From: Trueperaceae bacterium
GTDB taxonomy: Bacteria > Deinococcota > Deinococci > Deinococcales > Trueperaceae
Direction of reading: 5' to 3'
NCBI GenBank assembly: GCA_020431825.1
Contig: JAGQHN010000010.1
Location: forward strand, 1-63,796
DNA: 63,796 bases
Shown: piece after piece, positions 8,951 through 17,515 of the stretch
Position numbering within the stretch: position 1 is the first letter of the stretch
Layout: the number at the start of each line of letters is the position of its first letter
Made by a program: the position numbers and the translations under genes
The notes under the pieces: model-generated
Databases searched by the model: none
The model's input: only the letters and a program-made list of their open reading frames with translations
What the model was told of the DNA's origin: nothing

Positions 8951-10507
8951 TTAAGGACGAATAATAACTTCTTTTTCTATAGTTTCGCCGCTGTTTAGCT
9001 GGGCACGTACCAGTATGCGGTCACTGCTACTTGAAAAGTTTAACTGAAACCTACCGGAAGCGTCGCTGGTCGTTTCAATAAGCCTATTTCCTGTATCTAG
9101 CGTAATGCTTGCGCCTCCAGGGGCAATACCTGAGAGCTGATAAGCCGAACCAAAAGGCTTGACTGTGGTACCAAGATAGATGTCGCGGCCACTGCGAATA
9201 ACCGGAATAACCAGCCGATTAGGGGGTTGGTCTTCGCTAAAGGCATAAAGCTCGAGCAAATTAAAGCCGGGTTTCAGGGATGTTTCCAGTTCAAATTCGG
9301 GCCTTTGGGTGGTCAGGGTTTGTGCGCCAAGCTCGAGTCGCACACCAGGAAGGGTTTTGCCTCTAAGCGTAAGGCTGGGCTTATTTACCATAGAGGGTAC
9401 TTGGCTTAGGGTGAGGGTGGCGCGGTTAAGCAGTTCGTCACGGCTCAGGTTAAAAAGATCAAGAGCATCAAGCTGCAAGACCTCGAGCCCGGCCTCAGTA
9501 TCAAACTGCTGGCCCTCTTCGACAAAGGTGGTTTCGTAGCCGCTGCTGCCTGCTACAACCCCATCAAAAGTCTTAATCAGGGGCGGCTCGCTGGCTTCTG
9601 CTGCGTCCAGACGAAACTTGGTGCCCCGGACTCCGGCAACCAGCCCGGGCGTTTCAATCTGGAAAGGTTGATCTTCGGTTTCAACGATGACCCAGACCTT
9701 ACCGTAGATAAGCTCGAGTACCGTTTGCCGTTTACCATCAGCTAAATCTTCGAGTGTTTTTAGTGCCAATTCGCTATTGGCCTGTAAGCGAATCAGGTTA
9801 CTATCATCAAAGCGCAACTCGAGCCAGCTCGCCTCAAAGGTGCGCAGGTGTGAACCGACCTCGAGGACATTATTCAGCTCAGCTTTTTGCCAGTTTTGGG
9901 CGTCAGCGGAAATCTCCGCCTGACCCTTCATGCCAATAATACTTCCTGAGCCACTGCCCAGGATTGCCAGGTTGCGGTACCAGGGATCAGTTTCAAAGAA
10001 ACTTGACCTTTGAATATCCCCATTGTTCATTATGCTTATCTGCTCAGCAGTCTTTAGCTCGATAAGCTCCTCGCCTCGCCTAATTTGCGCTTCTCCTGAG
10101 AGAATGGCAATATGTTCTCCCGCCTCAGACAGGTCAATTCGCGCCTCGCCTGTCAGGGTAATGTCTGACGCTGTTCTAATAGCAAGTTTCCAGGCTTTAA
10201 TATAGACGCGTCCCCCAGTTAAAACCACCCCTTGTGATTCTAGTTGGACGGCTGAGTTAGTATCCAACTTAATGAGGTCATTATTACTAAAAAGCAGACT
10301 GGTCTGGCCTTGAAACGTGCGGAGGGCACTGTCAGCTAATAGGCTTTCGCCAAGGTCTGCGGGTCGCCAGGGGGTGTTTAGCTGAGAACGCAGTTCAACA
10401 ACGCCCGATAACTCACTAATTACCTGAGCAAAAACTAAGCCACCTTGAAAAAGAATAATGCATAGTAAAACTGCTAATTGAACTTGTCCACCCAAAACTC
10501 TCTTCAT
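8951..10507 (-). CDS. Exported FecR-domain protein
   Basis: A signal peptide (MKRVLGGQVQLAVLLC, then a hydrophobic run ending VFAQ) is followed by two FecR-like beta regions, near residues 25-170 and 200-340; the second has the clear IETPGLVAGVRGTKFRLD motif. The last part (about 370-518) looks like repeated bacterial Ig-like or carboxypeptidase-regulatory beta domains (TLRGKTLPGVRLELG, SGIAPGGASITLD). Such proteins sit in the periplasm, often beside CHASE2 sensors, and may present a signal to them. The longer ATG at 10528 is rejected because a perfect TATAAT lies inside that extension; the ATG at 10507 is 9 nt downstream of this box and begins the signal peptide. First gene of a two-gene operon with the histidine kinase. 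Confidence 0.85.
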   Translation of the reverse strand: MKRVLGGQVQLAVLLCIILFQGGLVFAQVISELSGVVELRSQLNTPWRPADLGESLLADSALRTFQGQTSLLFSNNDLIKLDTNSAVQLESQGVVLTGGRVYIKAWKLAIRTASDITLTGEARIDLSEAGEHIAILSGEAQIRRGEELIELKTAEQISIMNNGDIQRSSFFETDPWYRNLAILGSGSGSIIGMKGQAEISADAQNWQKAELNNVLEVGSHLRTFEASWLELRFDDSNLIRLQANSELALKTLEDLADGKRQTVLELIYGKVWVIVETEDQPFQIETPGLVAGVRGTKFRLDAAEASEPPLIKTFDGVVAGSSGYETTFVEEGQQFDTEAGLEVLQLDALDLFNLSRDELLNRATLTLSQVPSMVNKPSLTLRGKTLPGVRLELGAQTLTTQRPEFELETSLKPGFNLLELYAFSEDQPPNRLVIPVIRSGRDIYLGTTVKPFGSAYQLSGIAPGGASITLDTGNRLIETTSDASGRFQLNFSSSSDRILVRAQLNSGETIEKEVIIRP

Positions 10508-10516
10508 CGAAAACCT

Positions 10517-10522
10517 ATTATA
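10517..10522 (-). promoter_or_regulatory. -10 box TATAAT of the FecR/CHASE2 operon
   Basis: A perfect TATAAT sits 9 nt before the ATG at 10507 and within the frame extension that begins at 10528. It decides the start and implies a leaderless message. Confidence 0.6.
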
Positions 10523-10595
10523 GGTCATGAGAGGGGCATTGCCTGTTAATCTGTCTCGAAAGTTTAGACAAATAATGAATGCATGAAAAGTCTAA

Positions 10596-11696
10596 TCAGG
10601 CGTTAAAGAACTTTCTGACGATGCCATTAAGCTGTAATTGACCTGTAGAACTGAGTTTAAGGATGTCAGCTTTTACCTCGATAAGCTCATGGTGGAGCAA
10701 ATCAGAAATAAGCGAATGGTATTTTTCAAATATCTGGATGCCACTTTTCTGGGCTAGTTTCTGGGTGTCTACCCCGGCTCGAGTCCTTAACCCCGTCATT
10801 AGAACGTCAAGCACATAATCCTCTGCGTTTACCTCAATCCGCTCGCCCAGCTCACCGGCAAGCCAATCTTTTATCGGAGGGTTTGTTCGTCTTTCACCAA
10901 GAAACCCACTTTTGGGCACAAAACCTGCTGCTCCCGGACCTAGATTTAGAAAGTAGTCACCGTGCCAGTAAACCTGGTTATGTTTTGATTCATGTCCTGG
11001 TTTGGCATGGCTCGAGACTTCATAGCGGTCTAATCCATAGTCCTGCAAAAGGGTCTGACTAAGCTCATAATCAGCCACTTCCTTATCTTCATCGAGACGA
11101 ATGTCGCGCAGGGCAAAGGGCGTATAAGGTTCAATCGTAAGCGTATAAACACTGATATGCGCTAGCCCTGTTTGAGCGAGCGCATGTAAATCCTGGGCAG
11201 TGTCCTGCATGCTTAAGCCTGTAATCAGGTCGGCCGAGACCTCAAACCCTGCGTCTAAAGCCAGCTCTAAAGCTTCTAGAGCCTGCTTACCGTTATGCCT
11301 GCGGCCTAAAAAGCTTAAAACCTCATCCTGAGTAGATTGCAGCCCTAAAGATAGTCGGGAAAAGCCCATCTCTCTAAAGGTTTGGAGCCTTGCCTTATCA
11401 AATGTAAGAGGGTCAGCCTCGAGCGTGGTTTCAAGTCGGGCAGGCCAGCCCCAGGTCTGGGCAAACGCAGCGATAATTTGAGTAATTTCCCTGTCACTCA
11501 AATGCGAGGGGGTGCCGCCACCCCAATAGATTGTATCTAAATCTGCCGAAAATTCTTGATAAAGGTTTTTGGCTTCGTGCTCGAGCTGTTTTATATAAGC
11601 TTCGACCAGAGTCTCATTACGGCGCATTTTATGAAAATCACAGTAGGGGCAGATTTTAGGGCAGAAAGGTACGTGCAGATAAAGCGACTGGGGCAT
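10596..11696 (-). CDS. hemW: HemW-type radical SAM protein (HemN-like)
   Basis: The start LYLHVPFCPKICPYCDFHK carries the CxxxCxxC cluster that holds the radical SAM 4Fe-4S centre, followed by YWGGGTPSHL and LGLQSTQDEVL. A C-terminal HemN-type domain is seen around DVLMTGLRTRAGV. At 366 residues it matches HemW rather than the longer coproporphyrinogen dehydrogenase HemN, which also has an extra N-terminal region. HemW binds heme and helps insert it into respiratory proteins; older annotation calls it oxygen-independent coproporphyrinogen III oxidase. The message seems leaderless (GATAAT 6 nt before ATG). It is followed on the same strand, 54 bp upstream, by the ComF-like gene. Confidence 0.85.
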   Translation of the reverse strand: MPQSLYLHVPFCPKICPYCDFHKMRRNETLVEAYIKQLEHEAKNLYQEFSADLDTIYWGGGTPSHLSDREITQIIAAFAQTWGWPARLETTLEADPLTFDKARLQTFREMGFSRLSLGLQSTQDEVLSFLGRRHNGKQALEALELALDAGFEVSADLITGLSMQDTAQDLHALAQTGLAHISVYTLTIEPYTPFALRDIRLDEDKEVADYELSQTLLQDYGLDRYEVSSHAKPGHESKHNQVYWHGDYFLNLGPGAAGFVPKSGFLGERRTNPPIKDWLAGELGERIEVNAEDYVLDVLMTGLRTRAGVDTQKLAQKSGIQIFEKYHSLISDLLHHELIEVKADILKLSSTGQLQLNGIVRKFFNA

Positions 11697-11702
11697 GGCT
11701 GT

Positions 11703-11708
11703 ATTATC
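11703..11708 (-). promoter_or_regulatory. -10 box GATAAT, leaderless hemW start
   Basis: GATAAT (overlapping TAAGAT) stands 6 nt before the hemW ATG; no Shine-Dalgarno sequence is present. Confidence 0.45.
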
Positions 11709-11750
11709 TTAGGCTAATAAGTATCTTATTTGCGTAAAGGGGAGTGGGAT

Positions 11751-12374
11751 TTACTGAAAGCGCTGTACCGCTCGAGCTATGGCAACAAGCCTGACTTCTT
11801 TGGCACCAGCCGCGAGTAAACTAGTCTGACAGGCTCTTAAGGTTGCCCCGGTAGTAAAGACATCGTCAAGCAAAAGAATGCGTTTTCCTGTGACAACTTT
11901 TGCCCTAAAGGCAGTTGCCACATTTTGTTCACGCTCGAGTTTTGAGAGTTTGGCCTGTTGTCTGGTTGCCTCAGTTCGGCTTAATAGTTGCGCGTAGGGC
12001 AGGTCAAGCTGTTTGGCCAGGGGTTTTGCCACCAGAGCTGATTGGTTATAGCCCCTTTTAAGATAACGCTGCCAGTGAAGGGGAACAGCGGTGACGACAT
12101 CCGCTTGCCACTTTTGCACAGTAATTTCTTTAGCAAGTTCTCTGGCAAAGAGTCTGGCTAGGGCAGTGATATGGTGATATTTTAAATGCCTGATAGCGAG
12201 CTCGAGTTTGCCGTCATAGGGACCAAGGGCCAGTACTTCAGTGCTTCGTAAAGGTTTAAAAAGACTTTGCTGGCAACTCGGGCAGCAGCCGTACTGGGTG
12301 CTGGCTCTGGTTTTACAGATGGGGCAGGGACTAAGTTTAAAAAACCAGTTCAAGGGGGCAGTTCCTCTCTGCAA
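11751..12374 (-). CDS. ComF-family phosphoribosyltransferase-like protein
   Basis: A 207-residue protein with an N-terminal zinc ribbon (PCPICK and CCPSCQ) and a C-terminal type I phosphoribosyltransferase fold whose PRPP loop is ILLLDDVFTTGATLRAC. Also seen is HLKYHHITALARLFA, common in ComF/GntX proteins. In competent bacteria ComF takes part in handling incoming single-stranded DNA; in others the role is uncertain. The only in-frame start is a TTG at 12374, since a stop codon lies 24 nt upstream. Other competence genes are not seen close by, though type IV pilins lie at 61-62 kb. Divergent from the Roadblock-like gene. Confidence 0.8.
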   Translation of the reverse strand: MQRGTAPLNWFFKLSPCPICKTRASTQYGCCPSCQQSLFKPLRSTEVLALGPYDGKLELAIRHLKYHHITALARLFARELAKEITVQKWQADVVTAVPLHWQRYLKRGYNQSALVAKPLAKQLDLPYAQLLSRTEATRQQAKLSKLEREQNVATAFRAKVVTGKRILLLDDVFTTGATLRACQTSLLAAGAKEVRLVAIARAVQRFQ

Positions 12375-12453
12375 AGGGCTATCTGGGCACCATTATGCAA
12401 CAAATAAGCATAATTATGACAAGAGCTTCACATCCTGGCAAAAATGAATGGTT

Positions 12454-12459
12454 TAGCAT
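12454..12459 (+). promoter_or_regulatory. -10 box TAGCAT, leaderless start
   Basis: TAGCAT is followed by 5 nt (AAGGT) and the ATG at 12465. Confidence 0.4.
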
Positions 12460-12464
12460 AAGGT

Positions 12465-12926
12465 ATGCGGGAGGGTTTGCCTTCAGTTCTTGACACACTG
12501 CTTAATACGACGGACAGCCTTGGGGTAGGCTGTATCGATGCTAATGGCCTACTGGTGGATAGTAGAGGAGAACATGCGGGTAAAAACCCTCATGAATTAG
12601 CCTGCTACCTATCACATAGCCGCCCTGATGATCTGGCGAACTACCTGGGTGATTCGGTTAGTGAGCACATCATTATTGGTATTGACTATCATTTTTACCT
12701 GCGCTGGTTACCGCATAACCTCTTTTTAATGTATGTCATGACGCACCCTAGAGCCAGTGGTGGCAATACCCGTCATGTGCTCTATAAACAAAGCAAAAAA
12801 CTTTATCTGACCATGGAAAGCTATGTTTCAGGTATTACGTTTCGCGAGCGACTCGAGCAGCCCCGTAAGTTCATTTACACGCCCCTGTTCGGGCAGGGGA
12901 GCGAGCGCGTTTATCAAAAGCTCTAA
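12465..12926 (+). CDS. Roadblock/LC7-like small protein (tentative)
   Basis: A 153-residue soluble protein. Its first third (LPSVLDTLLNTTDSLGVGCIDANGLLVDSRG) follows the beginning of Roadblock/LC7 domains, which regulate small GTPases in bacteria such as MglA partners. The domain would cover about residues 1-110; the last 40 residues (YKQSKKLYLTMESYVSG onward) are unfamiliar. It is unlike a shadow of the opposite gene, because only its final 99 bp overlap the convergent polyprenyl synthase. That overlap is long for convergent genes, and the last residues are rich in Arg and Gln, so the true stop could have been shifted by a loss of an earlier stop. No GTPase gene is next to it. Confidence 0.55.
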   Translation: MREGLPSVLDTLLNTTDSLGVGCIDANGLLVDSRGEHAGKNPHELACYLSHSRPDDLANYLGDSVSEHIIIGIDYHFYLRWLPHNLFLMYVMTHPRASGGNTRHVLYKQSKKLYLTMESYVSGITFRERLEQPRKFIYTPLFGQGSERVYQKL

Positions 12927-13814
12927 CCCTGTTTGAGCATGGTCATCTGCTACCTTTTGCGCATAGTCCAGCGCTTTGTATTTGTTAATTAAGCCCAGGA
13001 TTTCTGTGGTTTCTTCGCTATTTTTTTGCTCGCGTTCTTTGGCCAGGTAGGTCTCGAGCTGGCGCTTTTCTGCAGAGTTTAGCTGGCTGAAGAGGTAAGC
13101 CAAAATGAGCGTGCGCTTGCCTTCATAAAGGTCACCAGCAAATTCTTTGCCGTAGGTTTTACTGGGTAAGAGATTTAGGACATCATCTCTGATTTGAAAG
13201 CCGATTCCGAGAGCCTTTCCCAGAGGTTCAAAGTCCTGATGAGGCTCTTTACCCGCACACCAGGCACCCAGGCGCAGTGGAGATATAACGGTGTAGTAAG
13301 CAGTTTTCAAACTTACCATTTGCAAGTATTCAGCCTCAGAAATGTCAAAACGCCGCGCTTCTACCCAGCTCAGGTCAAGGTGCTGACCCTCGGAGGTACG
13401 GTGAATCATGGTCAAAAATTCCTGAGCGATAGCGTCTTTATACTCGAGCTTTAAGCCAAGTAAAACCTGCCACATGTATATATGCAGCGCGTCCCCGACA
13501 TTAAGTGCGATTGGCATGCCTACTTGCCTATGCAGAGCTTTTTCACCGCGTCTCTCCTCGCTACCATCTTCAATATCATCGTGAATTAAAACCCAGTTCT
13601 GGAAAAGCTCGAGCGCTACTGCTACGGGCATGGCAGCTTCTACACTGCCTCCATGGGCAAGTGCCGACAGCAGGACAAACTGACCACGTAAAAGTTTGCC
13701 GCCCCGTCTGGGGTAGTCACGAATGAGCCTATAAAAGGTCTCGAGTTCTTTATCAGGGTGCTGCTGGGGTAAGACCGCCAGCATGGCTTTGTAAAGGTCT
13801 TGCTGCAAACTCAT
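12828..13814 (-). CDS. Polyprenyl (isoprenoid) diphosphate synthase
   Basis: A 328-residue trans-prenyltransferase. The first aspartate-rich motif is HDDIEDGSEERRG, and the second is GIGFQIRDDVLNL, where the usual last Asp is Asn, as occurs in some longer-chain synthases. The lysine/arginine contacts RRGGKLLRGQ and GKRTL are present. It condenses isopentenyl diphosphate onto an allylic diphosphate to make a C15-C20 or longer chain for quinones, carotenoids or undecaprenyl carriers; product length cannot be read with certainty. Its ATG overlaps the TGA of surE (ATGA), so it is the second gene of an operon with translational coupling. Confidence 0.85.
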   Translation of the reverse strand: MSLQQDLYKAMLAVLPQQHPDKELETFYRLIRDYPRRGGKLLRGQFVLLSALAHGGSVEAAMPVAVALELFQNWVLIHDDIEDGSEERRGEKALHRQVGMPIALNVGDALHIYMWQVLLGLKLEYKDAIAQEFLTMIHRTSEGQHLDLSWVEARRFDISEAEYLQMVSLKTAYYTVISPLRLGAWCAGKEPHQDFEPLGKALGIGFQIRDDVLNLLPSKTYGKEFAGDLYEGKRTLILAYLFSQLNSAEKRQLETYLAKEREQKNSEETTEILGLINKYKALDYAQKVADDHAQTGLELLINALAPLPEQGRVNELTGLLESLAKRNT

Positions 13815-14560
13815 TCGAGGTAGTCAGCCAGATTGGCAAAGAAACTGCTGTGGGTCATATCCAGATGTAAAGGGGTGATGCAGGCATAGCCCTGACTGAC
13901 TGCTATGTAGTCAGAATCAGGCTCGTCGCTGCCAGTGGGTTTTCCAGCAATCCAGTAATAGTCCTGACCATTTGGATCTTCACGTTTTATCACGGAATCT
14001 TCCCAGGAGTGGGTTGACTGCCTGGCAAGCCGAACATCTTTAGGTTTACCAACAGGAAAATTAACATTCAGAAAGGTGCGAGCAGGCAGACCACGTTTGG
14101 CAACTTCTGGAATAAGTTGTTTGGCAAAGCTGGCAGCGTGGCTGAAATTGAGTTCACTCTCACCGGTGCGTAGCGAAAAAGCCACTGAGGGAATGCCCAT
14201 GGTAGTGCCTTCCATTGCTGCTGCTACCGTACCTGAATGCGTAATGTCATAGCCAAGGTTCGAGCCCAGATTGATACCAGAAACGACGACATCGGGCCTA
14301 AAGGCATTGTGTACGCCCAAAACAACGCAGTCAGCCGGAGTACCGTCAACACGGTAAGCTTTAACATTATCCGGAAGGTTCTCGAGCTTGGTAGCCGTAT
14401 ATCTGAGCGGATGCCTGACGGTTATGGCATGGCCAGAAGCAGACTGTTCTACATCAGGGGCAACCATAGCCACTTCGTCAGCAATTTCACTCATGGCCAG
14501 CGCAAGCGCCAGAATGCCCGGTGAAAAAATGCCATCATCATTTGAAACTAAAACTTTCAT
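13811..14560 (-). CDS. surE: 5'-nucleotidase SurE
   Basis: The 249-residue product has the SurE metal site SNDDGIFSPG at the start, DGTPADCV, and SGINLGSNLGYDITHSGTVAAAMEG, all family signatures. SurE removes phosphate from nucleoside 5'- and 3'-monophosphates, with a divalent metal, in the cytoplasm. The length is typical. A TATACT box 7 nt before the ATG suggests a leaderless transcript. It is the first gene of an operon whose second gene, the prenyl synthase, starts within its stop codon. Confidence 0.9.
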   Translation of the reverse strand: MKVLVSNDDGIFSPGILALALAMSEIADEVAMVAPDVEQSASGHAITVRHPLRYTATKLENLPDNVKAYRVDGTPADCVVLGVHNAFRPDVVVSGINLGSNLGYDITHSGTVAAAMEGTTMGIPSVAFSLRTGESELNFSHAASFAKQLIPEVAKRGLPARTFLNVNFPVGKPKDVRLARQSTHSWEDSVIKREDPNGQDYYWIAGKPTGSDEPDSDYIAVSQGYACITPLHLDMTHSSFFANLADYLE

Positions 14561-14567
14561 ATCGCAG

Positions 14568-14573
14568 AGTATA
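14568..14573 (-). promoter_or_regulatory. -10 box TATACT, leaderless surE start
   Basis: TATACT is followed by 7 nt and the surE ATG; no ribosome site is present. Confidence 0.5.
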
Positions 14574-14684
14574 ACGCGCCTAGAGTAGACGTTAAGCTTT
14601 TAGGAGCTAGTCTTTAGCGGTTATTAAGCTCTAGTAGCTATAGATGCTGGAGAATTTTGTATAACCACGCTAGTTCTGTTCGTC

Positions 14685-14704
14685 ATTCCAGCGAAGGCTG
14701 GAAT
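14685..14704. repeat. REP-like palindromic element
   Basis: ATTCCAGC and GCTGGAAT form a perfect 8-bp stem around a GAAG loop, preceded by CGTC and followed by CCAC. This matches the style of extragenic palindromes (GTCATTCC...GGAATCC) found in many bacteria. It lies in the 190-bp gap between GNAT and surE. Confidence 0.55.
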
Positions 14705-14750
14705 CCACAAGGGTAGAGAATAACGGCATCGGGCCTTCTTACGTTTTTGC

Positions 14751-15290
14751 CTAGACAAAAAGCGCCATGCTGTATAGGTCGTAGTATGTCCCAGCCTCAA
14801 AGATTTCTTCTTTGAGCGTTCCTTCGATTTGAAAGCCCTTCTTGTTATAAAGTTCTAACGCTCTCTGATTGTCTGTTCTGACACGTAAATTGATCTTTTT
14901 GACACTTTCGTTGTTGGTTGCCCAGTTAATCAGCGTATCAAGGAGGCTCGAGCCAATGCCTAAGCCCCAATACTCTTTTAAGACTGAGATGCCAAATTCT
15001 CCGCTATGGTTGACTCTTTTGCGTTTGCCTGTTGCAAAATGTAAGGCTCCAATGACTTTCTCACCGTCAAGTGCAAGCAGGTAAATATGACTCGGATTTG
15101 CCTGACATGCGCTCAAAAATTGCGCTTCTTGCTCAACCGTCATATCAAATTCACCAGGGCTAATACCGATAAAATCGGATTCATAGCTAATAGCATTTAC
15201 ATGTGTTACCAGCCGCTCAGCATCTTCTGGCAGAGCTTCTCTAATCAGGACGGTTTGCCCATTTTTACAGGTGTAACTTTGCCCATTCAT
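14751..15290 (-). CDS. GNAT-family N-acetyltransferase
   Basis: A 179-residue acetyltransferase. The acetyl-CoA binding motif A is visible as EYWGLGIGSSLLDTLINWA, and the closing RALELYNKKGFQIEGTLKEE is the usual end of the fold. It moves an acetyl group from acetyl-CoA to an amine, perhaps a ribosomal protein N-terminus or small molecule. Its strand follows the peptide transporter operon but a strong terminator (15305-15330) lies between, and a TATATT box downstream of the stem may start its own message 9 nt before the ATG. Target unknown. Confidence 0.8.
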   Translation of the reverse strand: MNGQSYTCKNGQTVLIREALPEDAERLVTHVNAISYESDFIGISPGEFDMTVEQEAQFLSACQANPSHIYLLALDGEKVIGALHFATGKRKRVNHSGEFGISVLKEYWGLGIGSSLLDTLINWATNNESVKKINLRVRTDNQRALELYNKKGFQIEGTLKEEIFEAGTYYDLYSMALFV

Positions 15291-15304
15291 ATATTCCCAA
15301 ATAT

Positions 15305-15330
15305 AAAAAAAGCGAGGCAGAAACCTCGCT
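15305..15330 (-). terminator. Rho-independent terminator of the peptide transporter operon
   Basis: On the minus strand AGCGAGG and CCTCGCT form a stem with loop TTTCTG, followed directly by seven T. It lies 19 bp after the stop codon of the last ABC gene. Confidence 0.85.
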
Positions 15331-15349
15331 TCAGAGATACAAACTTAGC

Positions 15350-16357
15350 TTAGGGTCTGCGGATACAAGCCTTGAAGTGACCCGGACTCACTTCTTCTAA
15401 CGGAGGTACCACATCGGCACATTCTTTGACTGCGATGGGGCAGCGGGTTCTAAAGACGCAGCCAGAAGGCGGATTAATCGGGCTGGGGATATCCCCCTGC
15501 AAGATAATCCGTTCCCGTTTTAAGGTAGGGTCAGGAATAGGCACAGCTGAAAGCAAGGCTTCGGTATAAGGGTGAATCGGGTTAGCATAAAGCTCTTTTG
15601 CTGGAGCAATTTCCATAATACGACCAAGATACATAACGATAACCTTGTCCGAAATGTACTCAACTACTGCCAGATCGTGGGCAATAAAGAGAAGGGTTAG
15701 ACCAAATTCTTCCTTAAGGTCTTGCAGCAAGTTGACAACCTGCGCCTGAATAGAAACGTCCAGTGCGGAGACAGGCTCGTCAGCTACGATAAACTTGGGG
15801 TCAACTGCAAGAGCTCTGGCAATACCAATACGCTGGCGCTGACCGCCCGAAAACTCGTGGGGGTAGCGGCGCATATGAGCAGCAGAGAGTCCGGTACGCT
15901 CTAAAAGGTCAGCCACTTTTGCTTCTTTTTCACGGCCTTTTGCCAGTCTATGAATGGTTAATGCTTCTCCAATAATATCGCCAACGGTCATGCGCGGATT
16001 CAAAGAAGCAAAGGGATCCTGAAAGATAATTTGCATTTCTTTGCGGTACTCACGCATCTGATTTTTAGATAGCTTGGTAACGTCAACACCTTCAAATAAA
16101 ACTTCACCGCCGGTAGGTTCAATCAGGCGCAAAATGCTGCGCCCAGCGGTAGTTTTACCTGAGCCTGATTCGCCTACCAGACCAACAACTTCGCCGGGTT
16201 TGACCGTAAATGAGACATCCTCAACGGCTTTAACATTACCGACGACTCTGGAAAAAACACCACCACGAATGGGGAAGTATTTTTGCAGGTTTTTGACCTC
16301 GAGTAAGGGTTTGGTGGCATTGGGGTTACGATTATCAGCTCTTGACATGCTACTCAT
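15350..16357 (-). CDS. Peptide ABC transporter ATP-binding protein (OppF/DppF type)
   Basis: A 335-residue ATPase with Walker [10 protein letters not shown], signature [15 protein letters not shown], Walker [14 protein letters not shown] and the C-terminal oligopeptide-transport region ending [13 protein letters not shown]. It couples ATP hydrolysis to import of peptides as a heterodimer with the OppD-like partner. Its ATG lies inside the end of that upstream gene (4-bp overlap). It is the last gene of the order binding protein, permease B, permease C, ATPase D, ATPase F, and is followed by a clear terminator. Confidence 0.9.
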   Translation of the reverse strand: MSSMSRADNRNPNATKPLLEVKNLQKYFPIRGGVFSRVVGNVKAVEDVSFTVKPGEVVGLVGESGSGKTTAGRSILRLIEPTGGEVLFEGVDVTKLSKNQMREYRKEMQIIFQDPFASLNPRMTVGDIIGEALTIHRLAKGREKEAKVADLLERTGLSAAHMRRYPHEFSGGQRQRIGIARALAVDPKFIVADEPVSALDVSIQAQVVNLLQDLKEEFGLTLLFIAHDLAVVEYISDKVIVMYLGRIMEIAPAKELYANPIHPYTEALLSAVPIPDPTLKRERIILQGDIPSPINPPSGCVFRTRCPIAVKECADVVPPLEEVSPGHFKACIRRP

Positions 16358-17376
16358 GCTACGACCGCCTGCTCTTTTTGAATTTCATCCCAGCGAATAC
16401 AGCGAACCATGTGCCCATTGCCGGAGTCAACCAGATCAGGAATAGCAGCTTTACACTGCTCAATGGCAAATTTACAGCGTGGGTGAAAAGCGCAACCCTC
16501 TGGCAAGTAAAGGGGGTTAGGTACGTTGCCAGGAATGGCCTCGAGCCTTTCCTGGTGCACGGCTGCTTTATCAACCCTGGGTACCGAATTCAACAGACCC
16601 ATGGTATAGGGCATTTTAGGCTTGGTGAAAATAGGTACAACATCGCCCTCTTCAACGGCGCGTCCAGCGTACATCACCACGACGCGATCAGCGATTTCGG
16701 CAACGACGCCTAAATCGTGAGTGATAAACAAAATGGACATACCAATTTCATTTTGCAGTTTCTTCATCAACTCAAGAATCTGTGCTTGAATGGTCACGTC
16801 AAGCGCTGTGGTAGGTTCGTCGGCAATAAGAAGCTGTGGGCCGCAGGACAGGGCCATCGCAATCATGACCCGCTGACGCATACCGCCCGACATCTGGTGA
16901 GGATAGTTTTTCACCCGTTTGGCTGGTTCTGGGATACCGACAAGCTCGAGCATTTCGGTAGCCATTTTCATAGCCTGCTTCTGGGTTTTCCCTTGATGCA
17001 AAACAATGGCTTCAGCAATCTGATCGCCTACAGTGTAGACCGGGTTTAAACTGGTCATAGGCTCCTGAAAGATCATAGAAATGTCATTGCCACGAATCTG
17101 GCGCATTTCTCGCTCACTCTTTTTGACCAGATCCTGACCATTAAAGAGCATTTCGCCCCCAGCTATACGCCCGGGAGGTGTTGGTATAAGTCTCATGATA
17201 GAAAGACTGGTCACTGATTTGCCTGATCCAGATTCACCGACCACCGCAAGGGTTTCGCCTTTATCTATGTGAAAGCTGACGCCGTCAACTGCTTTAACGG
17301 TGCCCTCATCGGTATCGAAGTAGGTTTTTAAGCCTCTTACGTCTAGGAGTTTTTCTGATTTAGCCATGGATGTCAC
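16354..17376 (-). CDS. Peptide ABC transporter ATP-binding protein (OppD/DppD type)
   Basis: A 340-residue ATPase: Walker [26 protein letters not shown] signature, [12 protein letters not shown] Walker B, and the C-terminal [10 protein letters not shown] motif of the D subunit. It pairs with the F subunit at the cytoplasmic face of the transporter. A GGAGG site precedes the ATG. The 139-bp gap to the permease gene is larger than the other spacings and contains a TATAAT on the minus strand near 17474, so an internal promoter for the two ATPases is possible. Confidence 0.9.
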   Translation of the reverse strand: MTSMAKSEKLLDVRGLKTYFDTDEGTVKAVDGVSFHIDKGETLAVVGESGSGKSVTSLSIMRLIPTPPGRIAGGEMLFNGQDLVKKSEREMRQIRGNDISMIFQEPMTSLNPVYTVGDQIAEAIVLHQGKTQKQAMKMATEMLELVGIPEPAKRVKNYPHQMSGGMRQRVMIAMALSCGPQLLIADEPTTALDVTIQAQILELMKKLQNEIGMSILFITHDLGVVAEIADRVVVMYAGRAVEEGDVVPIFTKPKMPYTMGLLNSVPRVDKAAVHQERLEAIPGNVPNPLYLPEGCAFHPRCKFAIEQCKAAIPDLVDSGNGHMVRCIRWDEIQKEQAVVA

Positions 17377-17473
17377 GCCTCCAGGTATGTATAAGTAGGT
17401 ATTGTAACCTTATTTTCTGACCCTTGTGAATGTTTTTTGTCTGCTTAGACACAAAAAGGAACACATGAAGTTC

Positions 17474-17479
17474 ATTATA
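17474..17479 (-). promoter_or_regulatory. Possible internal promoter -10 (TATAAT) for the ATPase genes
   Basis: A perfect TATAAT lies in the only long gap within the transporter operon, about 100 nt before the OppD-type ATG. No convincing -35 box is seen at 17 bp. Confidence 0.3.
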
Positions 17480-17515
17480 AAAGGACAGACGGCTTTTGGT
17501 TCAGTGATACTAGCC

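Noticed and set aside
9000-10500. Plus-strand frames opposite the FecR gene
   Set aside because: Several frames of 60-76 codons occur but none has a start signal or family match; they mirror the coding bias of the FecR frame.
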